DNA of 64,000 nt from Occultella aeris. Its GTDB lineage: Bacteria > Actinomycetota > Actinomycetes > Actinomycetales > Beutenbergiaceae. This document shows positions 32,391 through 41,193 of this stretch, one piece after another (the first letter of the stretch is position 1; each line of letters opens with the position of its first letter). The notes beneath the pieces were generated by a model that was given only the letters and a program-made list of their open reading frames with translations, did not search any database and was not told where the DNA came from. The translations under genes were made by a program, and so were the position numbers. The stretch spans positions 1-64,000 of the forward strand of contig NZ_CACRYJ010000055.1 in the NCBI RefSeq assembly GCF_902703175.1, read 5' to 3'.

Positions 32391-32406
32391 TTAACCGTCC
32401 CGAAAC
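32391..32406. promoter_or_regulatory. GlnR half site upstream of the chelatase gene
   Basis: TTAAC-6-GAAAC matches one pair of slots of the GlnR consensus (gTnAC-n6-GaAAC). A GTAAC at 32425-32429 lies close to, but one base off, the 11-bp phase. It is 46 bases before the chelatase start. It suggests that the last step of siroheme synthesis responds to nitrogen together with the nitrate and nitrite operons. Confidence 0.5.
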
Positions 32407-32451
32407 GTACCGGCGCGGCTGGGCGTAACAGCGCCCTCCTAGCGTCGGGGC

Positions 32452-33222
32452 ATGACAGCGATCCTCGCCGGTGCCCCTCACACCCGCCACGGCCGAGCAC
32501 CGCTGGCGCCCGCCACCCGGACGATGCCGGCCCTGCTCGCGTGCTCGCACGGCACCTCCTCGCCCGCCGGCCAGCGGGCCGTCGCCGGGCTCGTGCAGGC
32601 GGTCGCGGACCGTCGCCCGGACGTGGCCGTGGCCGGCTCGTTCGTGGACGTGCAGCAGCCCGACGTGCCGACGTCCCTGACCGGGCTCGGCCACGGCGCC
32701 GTGCGGATCGTGCCGCTCCTGCTCTCGGCCGGCTACCACGTGCACGTGGACCTCACCGAGGCCGCAGCCACGAACCCCGACACTCGCGTGATGCGCGCGC
32801 TCGGTCCGGATCCACGGCTCGTCCGCCAGCTCCAGCGCCGGCTCACCGAGGCTGGTCTGGCGCCCGGCGATGCGGTGGTCCTGGCGGCCGCCGGCTCCTC
32901 GGACGCGAACGCCGTCGCCCACTGCGAACAGACCGGCGAGATGCTCGCCGCGGCGTTGCGCCGCGACGTCATCACCGGCTTCATCTCCGCGGCCGGGCCG
33001 CGCCTGGGGGACGCCGTGGCGACCGCGCGGGCCGGCCTGCGGTCCCGGGGCGACGGCGCAGGTCGCGTCGTCGTCGCGACGTACCTGCTCGCTCCGGGCT
33101 ACTTCGCCGACCTCGCCGCGGGCTGCGGCGCCGACGTGGTCACCGCGCCGCTGCTCGTCGACGGCGAGCAGCCACCGGCCGAACTGGTGGATCTGGTACT
33201 GGACCGGTACCTGGCCTGCTGA
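32452..33222 (+). CDS. Sirohydrochlorin chelatase (CbiX/SirB-like)
   Basis: A 256-aa two-module CbiX-type chelatase. The catalytic His pair is visible in LLACSHGTSSPAGQRA (about residues 26-40) and SAGYHVHVDL (about residues 93-101); the second half repeats the fold more loosely (VVLAAAGSSDANAV, VVATYLLAPGYFADLA). It should insert iron into sirohydrochlorin to finish siroheme, needed by NirB and sulfite reductase. The N-terminal 20 residues are not conserved and a start at the internal ATG 32524 is possible. It lies after VapBC and carries a GlnR-like half site. Confidence 0.86.
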   Translation: MTAILAGAPHTRHGRAPLAPATRTMPALLACSHGTSSPAGQRAVAGLVQAVADRRPDVAVAGSFVDVQQPDVPTSLTGLGHGAVRIVPLLLSAGYHVHVDLTEAAATNPDTRVMRALGPDPRLVRQLQRRLTEAGLAPGDAVVLAAAGSSDANAVAHCEQTGEMLAAALRRDVITGFISAAGPRLGDAVATARAGLRSRGDGAGRVVVATYLLAPGYFADLAAGCGADVVTAPLLVDGEQPPAELVDLVLDRYLAC

Positions 33223-33234
33223 CGGGCCACCGCG

Positions 33235-33666
33235 TCAGCGGATCTTGGCCCCGTAGACCCGCTCAACGGTCATCGTCATCAGCACCCGGCGGTCGGAGAC
33301 CATGACCGCGCGGTACTCCGCCCAGTCCGGGTGCTCGCCGGCGGCGCGCCGGTAGTAGTCCACGAGCGCCTCGACCTCGGGACCGTTCTGGTCGGTACCG
33401 GGTCCGGTCAGGGTCACCGGGCCCTCGGCGGTCGCCCACTCCCAGCCGTTCTCACTGGTCACCTCGAGCGCGGCCCGGGGATCGCGGCGCAGGTTCACCG
33501 TCTTGGCGCGGCCCTCGGTCATCGAGACGAGCAACTGCTCGGTGTCGCGATCGTAGAACGGGGTCACCGGCGAGAGCTGGGGCAGGCCGTTCGACTTGAT
33601 CGTGGCGAGGACGCCGATCTTGGCGGTGGCGAGTACGGTGCGGGGATCGAACGTGGTGTCGGTCAT
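33235..33666 (-). CDS. PPOX-class F420-dependent oxidoreductase
   Basis: A 143-aa split-barrel (pyridoxamine 5-phosphate oxidase-like) protein. It shows ATAKIGVLATIKSNGLPQLSPVTPFYD at the start, LLVSMTEGRAKTVNLRRDPRAALEV in the middle, and YRAVMVSDRRVLMTMTVERVYG at the end, which match the actinobacterial F420-binding subgroup. Such proteins reduce diverse unsaturated substrates with F420H2. It is convergent with the chelatase gene, twelve bases apart. The substrate is unknown. Confidence 0.82.
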   Translation of the reverse strand: MTDTTFDPRTVLATAKIGVLATIKSNGLPQLSPVTPFYDRDTEQLLVSMTEGRAKTVNLRRDPRAALEVTSENGWEWATAEGPVTLTGPGTDQNGPEVEALVDYYRRAAGEHPDWAEYRAVMVSDRRVLMTMTVERVYGAKIR

Positions 33667-33694
33667 GCTGCGTCGAACCCGGTCTCGGGCGCGG

Positions 33695-34123
33695 CTATTC
33701 CGGCCGGGCCGCTCCGAAGGCGAAACGGTCGCGCTCGACCCAGCGGACGCCGTCGAACTCGTGCAGGGCGAGGGCGGTGGCCGAGAACGTGACCGGCAGC
33801 GCTGCCGCTACCTCAGCGGCCACGGAGGCGAGCACCTCCTCCGGCTGCTCGTGGGCGACCGTCAGGTGGGGGACCACCGTCTCGAACGCGCCACCGTAGG
33901 GCTGCGCCTGCGGCCACCGGAGCGCGACCGCCTCGGTCAGCGCCCGGAACGGATCCGCCGGTCTCGGGTCCAGCCAGAGCGTGCGTGGGAACCGCGCCGT
34001 GCCGGCCAGTACCGCCTCGAACGGGGAGCTCGAGCGCGCGAGCGAGCGGACGCCGTCGAGGTCGTCAGGTCCGAGCTCCTCGCGCGGCAGCCACGGGTAG
34101 AGCACCGTCACGTGCGCGGGCAT
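33695..34123 (-). CDS. 2'-5' RNA ligase / 2H phosphoesterase family protein
   Basis: A 142-aa protein with the two H-x-T motifs of the 2H phosphoesterase superfamily: HVT at residues 4-6 and PHLTV near residue 86. Between them are a strand-rich segment with LYPWLP and FPRTLWLDPRPADPF. Members hydrolyse or ligate cyclic phosphodiester bonds; the real substrate of bacterial standalone members is generally unknown. It is the second gene after the PPOX protein on the minus strand, 28 bases away. Confidence 0.78.
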   Translation of the reverse strand: MPAHVTVLYPWLPREELGPDDLDGVRSLARSSSPFEAVLAGTARFPRTLWLDPRPADPFRALTEAVALRWPQAQPYGGAFETVVPHLTVAHEQPEEVLASVAAEVAAALPVTFSATALALHEFDGVRWVERDRFAFGAARPE

Positions 34124-34312
34124 CCCGAACTGCGCCGCGATGTCGTACTAGGAGCGTGGACCCGCGACTAGCGGTTCCGCCTCCGGAACCAGGACGGTCA
34201 GGCCCGTCGCGCCGAGGGGGAAGGGAGCCACCAGCGGAGCATACGGACACCCCGCCCACCGAGCCAGGATGTACCGGAGGAACCAGGGGCGGCGGGCGGA
34301 TAGTCTCGCCCT

Positions 34313-35383
34313 GTGCGCGACGACTCCATCACCGAGGCCGTCGGGGACGAGTTGTGCTTCCGCCTCGCCGACCCCGACGCCCGCTACCGGCGCGTCCGGG
34401 TGGACGCCGACCTCGGCACCACCGACGCACCCCGGGACCTGACCCGGATCGACGGCGTCTGGGAGCTGCGCATCCCGCGCCCACCGCTCGGCCGGGTGGA
34501 GTACCAGTTCGAGGTCACCACCACGCTCCTGGACCCGACCAACCCGCGCACCGCGCCGGGCGGCTTCGGCGACCGGTCCGTGCTCGAACTGCCCGGCTAC
34601 GTCGAGCCCGACTGGCTCGCCGCCGAACCCATCGCGAGCCGGCTCGCGGACGTCTCCTTCACCGACACCCCCGTCGGAGACATCGACGCCACCCTCTGGG
34701 TTCCGGAGCGGCTCGACCCGGACGAGCCCGCGCCGCTGCTGATCGCCCACGACGGGCCCGACTACAACGCGATGGGGCACCTGACCGATTTCATCGGGGC
34801 CCAGATCGGCGCCGGACGCCTCGCGCCACTGCGGGTGCTGCTGCTCGGCGCACCCGACCGGATGTCCTGGTACGTCGCGAACGACGACTACGCCGACGCC
34901 CTCGTGCTGCACGTCCTGGACGCTGCGCGCGACCAGTGGCCCTCGACCGCCGCCATCGCCGCCGGGGTCAGCCTCGGCGCGCTCGCCGCGCTGCACGCCC
35001 AGTGGCGCCACCCCGGCACGTTCGACGGTCTGTTCCTGCAGTCCGGTTCGTTCTTCACGCCCGGCACCGACGCGCAGGAGTCGTGGTTCAGCGGGTTCGG
35101 CGACATCACCTCGTTCGTGGCCGAGGTCGCCGGCGCACCGACGGCACAGACGGCACAGTCCATACCCTCCGTGACGCTCACCTGCGGCGCGACGGAGGAG
35201 AACGTCGTGAACAACCGGCTGATGGCCGCCCACCTGAGCCGGCTCGGCTGGGACGTGCGCTACGCGGAGACGGCCGACCTGCACAACTTCGTCTCCTGGC
35301 GCGACGCCCTGGAACCGCACCTGGAACGGCTGCTGATCTCCGCCGTCGGGCACCCCGTGGCCGGAGGCCACGATGCGACGTGA
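34313..35383 (+). CDS. Enterochelin-esterase-like alpha/beta hydrolase
   Basis: A 356-aa esterase. Residues 1-110 form an N-terminal beta-rich domain of the kind found before Fes-type esterases (YRRVRVDADLGTTDAP, VEYQFEVTTTLLDPTNP). The hydrolase domain has LLIAHDGPDYNAMGHL (oxyanion), the nucleophile elbow GVSLGALAAL near residue 222, and a C-terminal LHNFVSWRDAL with the catalytic His. No signal peptide is visible. GTG 34313 lies six bases after a TAGTCT box, so it appears leaderless. It is the first gene of an operon with a second esterase (overlapping) and an ATP-grasp ligase. Confidence 0.82.
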   Translation: MRDDSITEAVGDELCFRLADPDARYRRVRVDADLGTTDAPRDLTRIDGVWELRIPRPPLGRVEYQFEVTTTLLDPTNPRTAPGGFGDRSVLELPGYVEPDWLAAEPIASRLADVSFTDTPVGDIDATLWVPERLDPDEPAPLLIAHDGPDYNAMGHLTDFIGAQIGAGRLAPLRVLLLGAPDRMSWYVANDDYADALVLHVLDAARDQWPSTAAIAAGVSLGALAALHAQWRHPGTFDGLFLQSGSFFTPGTDAQESWFSGFGDITSFVAEVAGAPTAQTAQSIPSVTLTCGATEENVVNNRLMAAHLSRLGWDVRYAETADLHNFVSWRDALEPHLERLLISAVGHPVAGGHDAT

Positions 35384-36119
35384 CCAGTTGGAGCTGGACG
35401 CACCTGGCCTGGACCGGCCCGGCACGCTGATCCGGTACGGGCACTGGGGCCGCCCGGTCGTGGTGTTCCCCACGGAACTGGGACGGGCCTGGGAGTACGA
35501 GGAGAACGGCATGGTCGGCGCGCTCGCGTCGCTGATCGACGACGGTCGGATCAAGCTCTACTGCGTGGACTCCTTCGACCATATGACCTGGTCGGACACC
35601 TCGGTCTCCCACGAGGAGCGGGCCCGGCGGTACCGGGACTACGAGCGTTGGGTGACCGACGCCGTCGTGCCGGTGATCCGCGACGACACGCCGGGCGCGG
35701 GTGATCTGATCACCACCGGCGCGAGCCTCGGCGCCTACCACGCCCTGCACCTGATGCTCGCGCGGGCGGACCTGTTCACGGTGGCGATCTGCCAGTCCGG
35801 CAACTACGACCCGTCGTTCTGGCGCACGTGGGGCGAGCGCGGTGACGACGCGTACTTCACGAACCCGATGGACTACCTGCGTGGTGCGGACGGAGACCAT
35901 CTCGACTGGCTGCGTTCGCGGGTGTACCCGGTGTTGGTGGTGGGACAGGGCGAGTTCGAGGTGGACCCGACCGGAGCACTGCCCGCCACCCTCGCGATGG
36001 ACCGGCTGCTCACGGAGAAGGGCATCGGCCATGAGTTGGACGTGTGGGGCCACGATGTGTCCCATCAGTGGCCATGGTGGCGCGAGCAGATCGCCCATCA
36101 TCTGCCGCGGTTCTGCTGA
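35373..36119 (+). CDS. Esterase of the alpha/beta hydrolase fold (second in operon)
   Basis: A 248-aa putative esterase. The start overlaps the previous gene by eleven bases. Landmarks: YGHWGRPVVVFPTELGRAWEYEENG, IKLYCVDSFDHMTW, the elbow TTGASLGAYHALHLML near residue 113, VLVVGQGEFEVDPTG, and a terminal VWGHDVSHQWPWWREQ with the probable catalytic His. It is unlike the first esterase in sequence. Such paired esterases followed by an ATP-grasp gene form a conserved-looking set whose product is not known to me. Confidence 0.8.
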   Translation: MRRDQLELDAPGLDRPGTLIRYGHWGRPVVVFPTELGRAWEYEENGMVGALASLIDDGRIKLYCVDSFDHMTWSDTSVSHEERARRYRDYERWVTDAVVPVIRDDTPGAGDLITTGASLGAYHALHLMLARADLFTVAICQSGNYDPSFWRTWGERGDDAYFTNPMDYLRGADGDHLDWLRSRVYPVLVVGQGEFEVDPTGALPATLAMDRLLTEKGIGHELDVWGHDVSHQWPWWREQIAHHLPRFC

Positions 36120-36158
36120 GCCGATACGTTTGCCGCGAACGCGATCCTCGGAGGGCAC

Positions 36159-37418
36159 ATGAGCGACATCTCCCGGTACCTGATCGGCCTGCTGCTCGGA
36201 CAGGAGGAGGACTGGCCGCGTGCGTTCGAGGCGATCGTGTCCCGGCTCGGGCCGGTCACCGATAGTGCCGGCCGCACCCACGAGATCACCACGAAGAGGC
36301 TCACCGTGGCCCCGTTCGAACTCACCGACCCGGTGGCCTCCGACCTCGTCATCGACCGGCTCGCGTACTGGTACTACGTCCCCCGGGAGTGGCTGAAGAA
36401 GGCGGCCCTGATGGATGACACGTACCTGCTGAACTCGCCGTTCACGTTCCAGTCGATGGAGAAGCACAGCGCCTACTGCGCGATGCTGCGGCTCGGGCTG
36501 AACATCCCGCGCACCGTGCTGGTGCCGTACAAGAACCCGGTGGACAACGCTCGATGGGCCTACACGTCCGCGAAGTACAACGAGGCCTTCGACCTCGAGG
36601 CGATCGCCGCGGGCCTGGGCTACCCGCTGTACATGAAGCCGTTCGACGGCGGTGGCTGGCGGGGCGTGTCCCGCATCGACAACCCCGAGGACCTGCGCAG
36701 CGCGTACGACTCCTCCGGGCAGATGCTCATGCACCTGCAGGCGACCGTCGACTACGAGCACTTCGCCCGCGCCCTGTCGATCGGGCCGGAGACCATGGTT
36801 ATGGACTTCCGCCCGGATCAGCCCATGCACAACCGGTACGCCGTCACGCACGACTTCCTGTCGCCGTCGGCGGGGGACCAGGCGGTGACCATCTCCCGGC
36901 TCGTGAACGCGTTCTTCCGGTGGGAGTTCAACTCCGCGGAGATGCTTGTGACCGGGGACGAGGTGTACCCGATCGACTATGCGAACGCGTGCCCGGACGT
37001 GGCCGTGACGTCGCTGCACTACTACTTCCCGTGGGCGATCACAGCGCTGGTGCGCTGGAGCACGTACGCCCTGGTGACCGGACGCCGGGTCTCGGTGGAT
37101 ACCGACACCGCGGCCTACTACGCGATCGCCGACGACCCCGAGCTGGACTACACGGGCAGGCTCGCCGCCTACCGCCGGCTCGCGGACGACCACTTCGAGA
37201 CCGACCGCTACTGGGACTGGTGCGCGAAGCACCTGGCGGACCTGCCCGCGCGGGTCCTGGACTGGGTCACCTCACCCGACTTCGACCGCATGCTGGTCGA
37301 CACCGTGCGCGCCACGTACCCGCCGCACGAGCACGAGCAGTTCCTTGCGCACTTCAGAGGGCTGATCGGGCTGTGGACCTCAGACGAGCAGGCCAGGCTG
37401 GCGGTAGGTCGCCCCTGA
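36159..37418 (+). CDS. ATP-grasp family ligase-like protein
   Basis: A 419-aa protein with an ATP-grasp core. A helical N-terminal part (about residues 1-95) leads to KHSAYCAMLRLGLNIPRTVLVP, the ATP-binding lysine strand YPLYMKPFDGGGWRGVSRI near residue 156, the DYEHFARALSIGPETMVMDF segment, and the metal-binding YPIDYANACPDVAV near residue 271. ATP-grasp enzymes join a carboxylate to an amine, thiol or hydroxyl via an acyl phosphate. GGAGG before ATG 36159 and the 39-base gap suggest co-transcription with the two esterases. The substrate is unknown; a role in peptide or siderophore-like conjugate formation is only a guess. Confidence 0.82.
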   Translation: MSDISRYLIGLLLGQEEDWPRAFEAIVSRLGPVTDSAGRTHEITTKRLTVAPFELTDPVASDLVIDRLAYWYYVPREWLKKAALMDDTYLLNSPFTFQSMEKHSAYCAMLRLGLNIPRTVLVPYKNPVDNARWAYTSAKYNEAFDLEAIAAGLGYPLYMKPFDGGGWRGVSRIDNPEDLRSAYDSSGQMLMHLQATVDYEHFARALSIGPETMVMDFRPDQPMHNRYAVTHDFLSPSAGDQAVTISRLVNAFFRWEFNSAEMLVTGDEVYPIDYANACPDVAVTSLHYYFPWAITALVRWSTYALVTGRRVSVDTDTAAYYAIADDPELDYTGRLAAYRRLADDHFETDRYWDWCAKHLADLPARVLDWVTSPDFDRMLVDTVRATYPPHEHEQFLAHFRGLIGLWTSDEQARLAVGRP

Positions 37419-37552
37419 TCGCAGCCGGGGGCGCCGCTCCACGATGTCGGGACATTCGGTCGGTGCTGCCCTGGTCGGGTCGCTGCGGCGAAAGCGCAAG
37501 CGCACCCAACGTCGGTTAGATCTGCAGGGATCCTAGACGTTCGGGTCCACGT

Positions 37553-37572
37553 GTGCGAAACTGCTTTCGCAC
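37553..37572. promoter_or_regulatory. Palindrome upstream of the large glycoside hydrolase gene
   Basis: GTGCGAAA-CTGC-TTTCGCAC: perfect eight-base arms around four bases, 55 bases before the hydrolase start. The symmetry and the CGAAA/TTTCG arms are typical of sugar-responsive operators of LacI type. No LacI gene is near; a weak terminator for the ATP-grasp operon is the alternative. Confidence 0.5.
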
Positions 37573-37626
37573 CGACGACAGCGACACCGGTCGCCCGACG
37601 CTCACCGACGAGATCGAGGCCAGGCA

Positions 37627-40600
37627 ATGATGCGACACCGAGCGACGGCAGTCACCGCCATCCTCGCCCTGGCGGCCAGCGCCGTCACCGCCCTCGGCGC
37701 CACCGCGGCGCCGCTGCCCACCGAACCCGTGCCCGCGGCGACCGGACAGGTCGTCATCGGCGACTTCGAACCGGGCTCGCCGGACTGGGACGTGTACACG
37801 ACCGGGGAGGCCAGTGGCGCGATCACCCTCGCCACCGAGGCCCCGGCGAGCGGAGCCGGGCATGGCCGGATCGAGGCCTCGGTGCCCACCGGCACCTTCG
37901 AGCTCGCCCGCTGGCCAGGTCAGATCGAGGCCACCGCGCTCCAGCTGCAGGTGCGCACCGCGGACGTCGACCTCGTCACCCTCCGGCTGCAGGACTCGAC
38001 CGGCCAGGCACACCAGCAGCGCGTCGCGGTCGATCCGGACGTCGAGGGCTGGCAGACCCTGCGCCTGGAGGACTTCACCTCGGGTGAGAGCTACCTCCAC
38101 TTCGGTGGCGCCGACGACGGCGTCTGGCATGGCCCGCTTCGAGCGTTCTCAGTCATCCTGGACACCTGGTCGTTCCGCGAGGGCAGCACGGCGGGCACTC
38201 TCGACATCGATGCGGTCGTCGCCGAGGTCGACGTCGCGACCGCGCCGCTGACCCTGCAGACGATCGCGCGCGGAAACGTCTTCCACACCGGCGACGACGT
38301 CGCCGTCGCCTTCACGGGCGAGGACGTCGTCGAGCTGTCCTGGACCGTCCGCGACGCCCATGGCACCGTCGTCGACCAGGGCACGGCACCCGCCGCCGAT
38401 CTCGCGGGAACGCTCCCCATCGATGCCGACGGCCCCGGCTGGTACACCGCAGACGTCATCGGTACGACGGCGGACGGCACCCGGTACGTCGTCGGCACCG
38501 ACCTCGCCGTGCTCGACCCGCTGCCTTCGGACTTCGTGCGGGACCCGCGCTTCGGCGTCGCCACCCACTATGGCCAGTCCTGGCCCTTGGAGACCGCCGC
38601 CCTCGTCGCCGATGCGGGATTCGGGCTCGCCCGGGACGAGGCCTACTGGGCCGGCCAGGAGACGACTCCCGGTCAGATCGTCTGGCAGGACAAGGTCGTG
38701 GCCTACCAGGACGAGTTCGAGGATCTCGGCCTCGGCCACTTCCGCGTGCTCAGCTACGGGAACCCGCTGTACTTCCCGGACGAGGCACCGACGACGCCCG
38801 AGGGTCGGGAGGCGTTCGCACGGTACGCCGTCGCCACCGTGGCCGAGCTCGGCGTCGAGGGCAACTACTTCGAGGTCTGGAACGAGTGGAACTGGCGCGA
38901 CCTCGACGGGCCGGCAGCCGGCAGCGCCGCACAATACGTCGCCCTCCTGCAGGTGGTGCATGACGCGGTCAAGGCCGAGTACCCGGACGCGGTGCTCGTC
39001 GGTCCCGCGCTCGCGCCTATGGACGACTGGCAGGCCTGGTTCGCAGAGTTCGTCGACCTCGGCGGTCTCGACCTGGTCGACGCGGTCTCGACCCACCCCT
39101 ACACACACCCGAACGCGCCCGAGGGATCCTCCCGGTTCCAGGGCCAGTACGGTGCTCTGCGCACGATCATGGATGAGAACGGACACGGCGATATGCCGCT
39201 CCTGCTCTCGGAGGTCGGCTGGCCGACGGCCGAGACCGCGGTCGGCGTCGACGAGGCGACCCAGGCGCGCCTGATGGTGCGCGGGCAGCTCACCGCCTTC
39301 GCAGACGGCGCGCAGAACTTCACCATCTACGACTTCATGGACGACGGCACCGACGCCGGCGAGGTCGAGCACCGGTTCGGGATCGTGCGCAACACCGACG
39401 ACCCCCGCGGTGCCTGGGTGCCCAAGCCCGCGTACGTGACCAGCGCCGTCATGAACCGGATGCTCGCCGGCCTGCCGTATGAGAGCTCCGGCGACCTCGG
39501 TGACGATGCGTGGGATGTCGTGTTCTCGGACGGAAACCGCACGGTCCACGCAGCGTGGGCCACCGACCCGACGACGGCAGCGTTCGCTGCGACAGGTCCG
39601 GTCACCGTCACCGACGCCTACGGCGGCGCAGTCGAGCTCGCCCCGGACAGCGACGGGCTGGTGCACGTGAGCCTCGACGAGGAGCCCATCTACGTCGAGG
39701 GTGCCGTCACCGACGTCTCGGTCTCGGATGCGTATCGGTTCGACATCGAGCCTGAGGTCGCGGGAACGCCCGCGGCCGGCCACGTCGTCGTCGACCGGAC
39801 CGGTCGGTCGGGCATCGAGCTCGAGCTCGAGCCGGTCGGAGGCGAATCGGCGAGCGTGAGCGTCGGTGCCGGCCAGAGCGCGTCGGTCGACGTCGCCTAC
39901 CTGCCCCAGAGCTCCGGTGCCGAGCGCACCTACTCGGTGCTCGCGCGGGTCGACGGCGTCGCGGTCACGCTGCTGCGCACCACGGGATCGCCCACGCCGG
40001 CACTGTCGATCACCGGTGTGCACGGCGTCGACGCCGACGGTCAGGTCCTGCGGCTGCAGGTGACGAACGCGACACCGACGGCGATGACGCTCGATGGCGT
40101 CGACGTGGCCGTCGGGGACGAGCGCACGCGGGTGGGTGAGGGCGATTCGGTGCCGGCGTCGGGCACGCTCGTGCTGAGCGTCCCGATCGCGCCGACCGAG
40201 CCGACCGGGTGGACCGCGACGGTCCTGACCACCACCGGCACTCCCGCCACGGCGTCGGGCACGCTGACGCCGTTGGGCGAACCGGTAGCGGTGCCCGCAG
40301 TCGGGGTCGACGTCGACGGCGTCGCCGACCCGGCGGTGCTGGAGCTGGCCGCGCAGGACGTCGGCGTCGAGGAGGCTCCCGCGCTCCCCGGCTGGGAGGG
40401 CCCGGCGGACTCCTCGGCGTCGATCTGGCTGACCCACGACGATGAGAACCTCTACCTGACGCTTCGTGCCCAGGATGACGTCCATGCCCAGCCCAGCACC
40501 GGCGGTGACATCTGGCAGGGCGACAGCGTTCAGATCGGACTCGTCGCCGGAGCGCCCGGCGAGGACCCCGTCCCGCAGGAGATCGGAGTCGCCCTCACCG

Positions 40601-41193
40601 ATGCCGGCGAGGTGGTCGTGCACAGGTGGGCGCCCGCCGACGTCGCCGGCACGCCCGCGGGGGTGAGCGCCGCCGTCATCCGCGACGAGGGCGCCGCGAC
40701 CACGACCTACGAGGTCGCGATCAGCTGGGCGGAGATCGGCATCGACCCGGCCGGGCGACTGCTGGCGAGCACGGTGGTCCTGAATGAGAACGACGGCTCC
40801 GGGCGGGAGGGCTGGCTGAGTTGGGGACTCGGGCTCGCCGAGACCAAGAACGTCTCGTTGTTCAACGCCCTCGTCCTCGCAGTGACCGATGAACCGCTGC
40901 CACCGGTCACGCTGCGCATCTCCGTCCGGGCGCAGTGCTGGGGAGCCGAAGCGGTCATCGCCGTCCACGTCGTCAACACCTCGGAGGTCCCGCTCGACAT
41001 CCGCATGACGACGGACTACGGCAGCCACAAGCTGACCGCCACCGCGCCCGGCGCGTCGGGCTACCACGGCTTCACGAGCGGAGCCGGGGCGGTCGACGCC
41101 GGATCGGTGACCGTCGCCGCGTACGCCTGGAACGACGGTCAGCCCGTGTACGAGCGCTTCACGGTGCCCTACGAGGCGGTGACCTGCGGCTGA
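37627..41193 (+). CDS. Large secreted glycoside hydrolase, clan GH-A type, with CBM9-like domain
   Basis: A 1188-aa exported protein. Signal peptide: residues 1 to about 28, ending near GATAAP. Residues about 40-200 form a beta-sandwich, followed by an immunoglobulin-like segment to about 300. A TIM-barrel from about 305 to 660 has the acid/base Glu420 in WNEWN and the likely nucleophile Glu529 in LLLSEVGWPT, the pattern of GH39/GH5-like enzymes. Residues about 890-1095 resemble a CBM9-like sugar-binding domain (SIWLTHDDENLYLTLRAQDD). The polysaccharide target is unknown. Its 3' end overlaps the convergent GH3 gene by 25 bases. Cell-wall anchor motifs are absent, so it is probably released. 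Confidence 0.85.
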   Translation: MMRHRATAVTAILALAASAVTALGATAAPLPTEPVPAATGQVVIGDFEPGSPDWDVYTTGEASGAITLATEAPASGAGHGRIEASVPTGTFELARWPGQIEATALQLQVRTADVDLVTLRLQDSTGQAHQQRVAVDPDVEGWQTLRLEDFTSGESYLHFGGADDGVWHGPLRAFSVILDTWSFREGSTAGTLDIDAVVAEVDVATAPLTLQTIARGNVFHTGDDVAVAFTGEDVVELSWTVRDAHGTVVDQGTAPAADLAGTLPIDADGPGWYTADVIGTTADGTRYVVGTDLAVLDPLPSDFVRDPRFGVATHYGQSWPLETAALVADAGFGLARDEAYWAGQETTPGQIVWQDKVVAYQDEFEDLGLGHFRVLSYGNPLYFPDEAPTTPEGREAFARYAVATVAELGVEGNYFEVWNEWNWRDLDGPAAGSAAQYVALLQVVHDAVKAEYPDAVLVGPALAPMDDWQAWFAEFVDLGGLDLVDAVSTHPYTHPNAPEGSSRFQGQYGALRTIMDENGHGDMPLLLSEVGWPTAETAVGVDEATQARLMVRGQLTAFADGAQNFTIYDFMDDGTDAGEVEHRFGIVRNTDDPRGAWVPKPAYVTSAVMNRMLAGLPYESSGDLGDDAWDVVFSDGNRTVHAAWATDPTTAAFAATGPVTVTDAYGGAVELAPDSDGLVHVSLDEEPIYVEGAVTDVSVSDAYRFDIEPEVAGTPAAGHVVVDRTGRSGIELELEPVGGESASVSVGAGQSASVDVAYLPQSSGAERTYSVLARVDGVAVTLLRTTGSPTPALSITGVHGVDADGQVLRLQVTNATPTAMTLDGVDVAVGDERTRVGEGDSVPASGTLVLSVPIAPTEPTGWTATVLTTTGTPATASGTLTPLGEPVAVPAVGVDVDGVADPAVLELAAQDVGVEEAPALPGWEGPADSSASIWLTHDDENLYLTLRAQDDVHAQPSTGGDIWQGDSVQIGLVAGAPGEDPVPQEIGVALTDAGEVVVHRWAPADVAGTPAGVSAAVIRDEGAATTTYEVAISWAEIGIDPAGRLLASTVVLNENDGSGREGWLSWGLGLAETKNVSLFNALVLAVTDEPLPPVTLRISVRAQCWGAEAVIAVHVVNTSEVPLDIRMTTDYGSHKLTATAPGASGYHGFTSGAGAVDAGSVTVAAYAWNDGQPVYERFTVPYEAVTCG

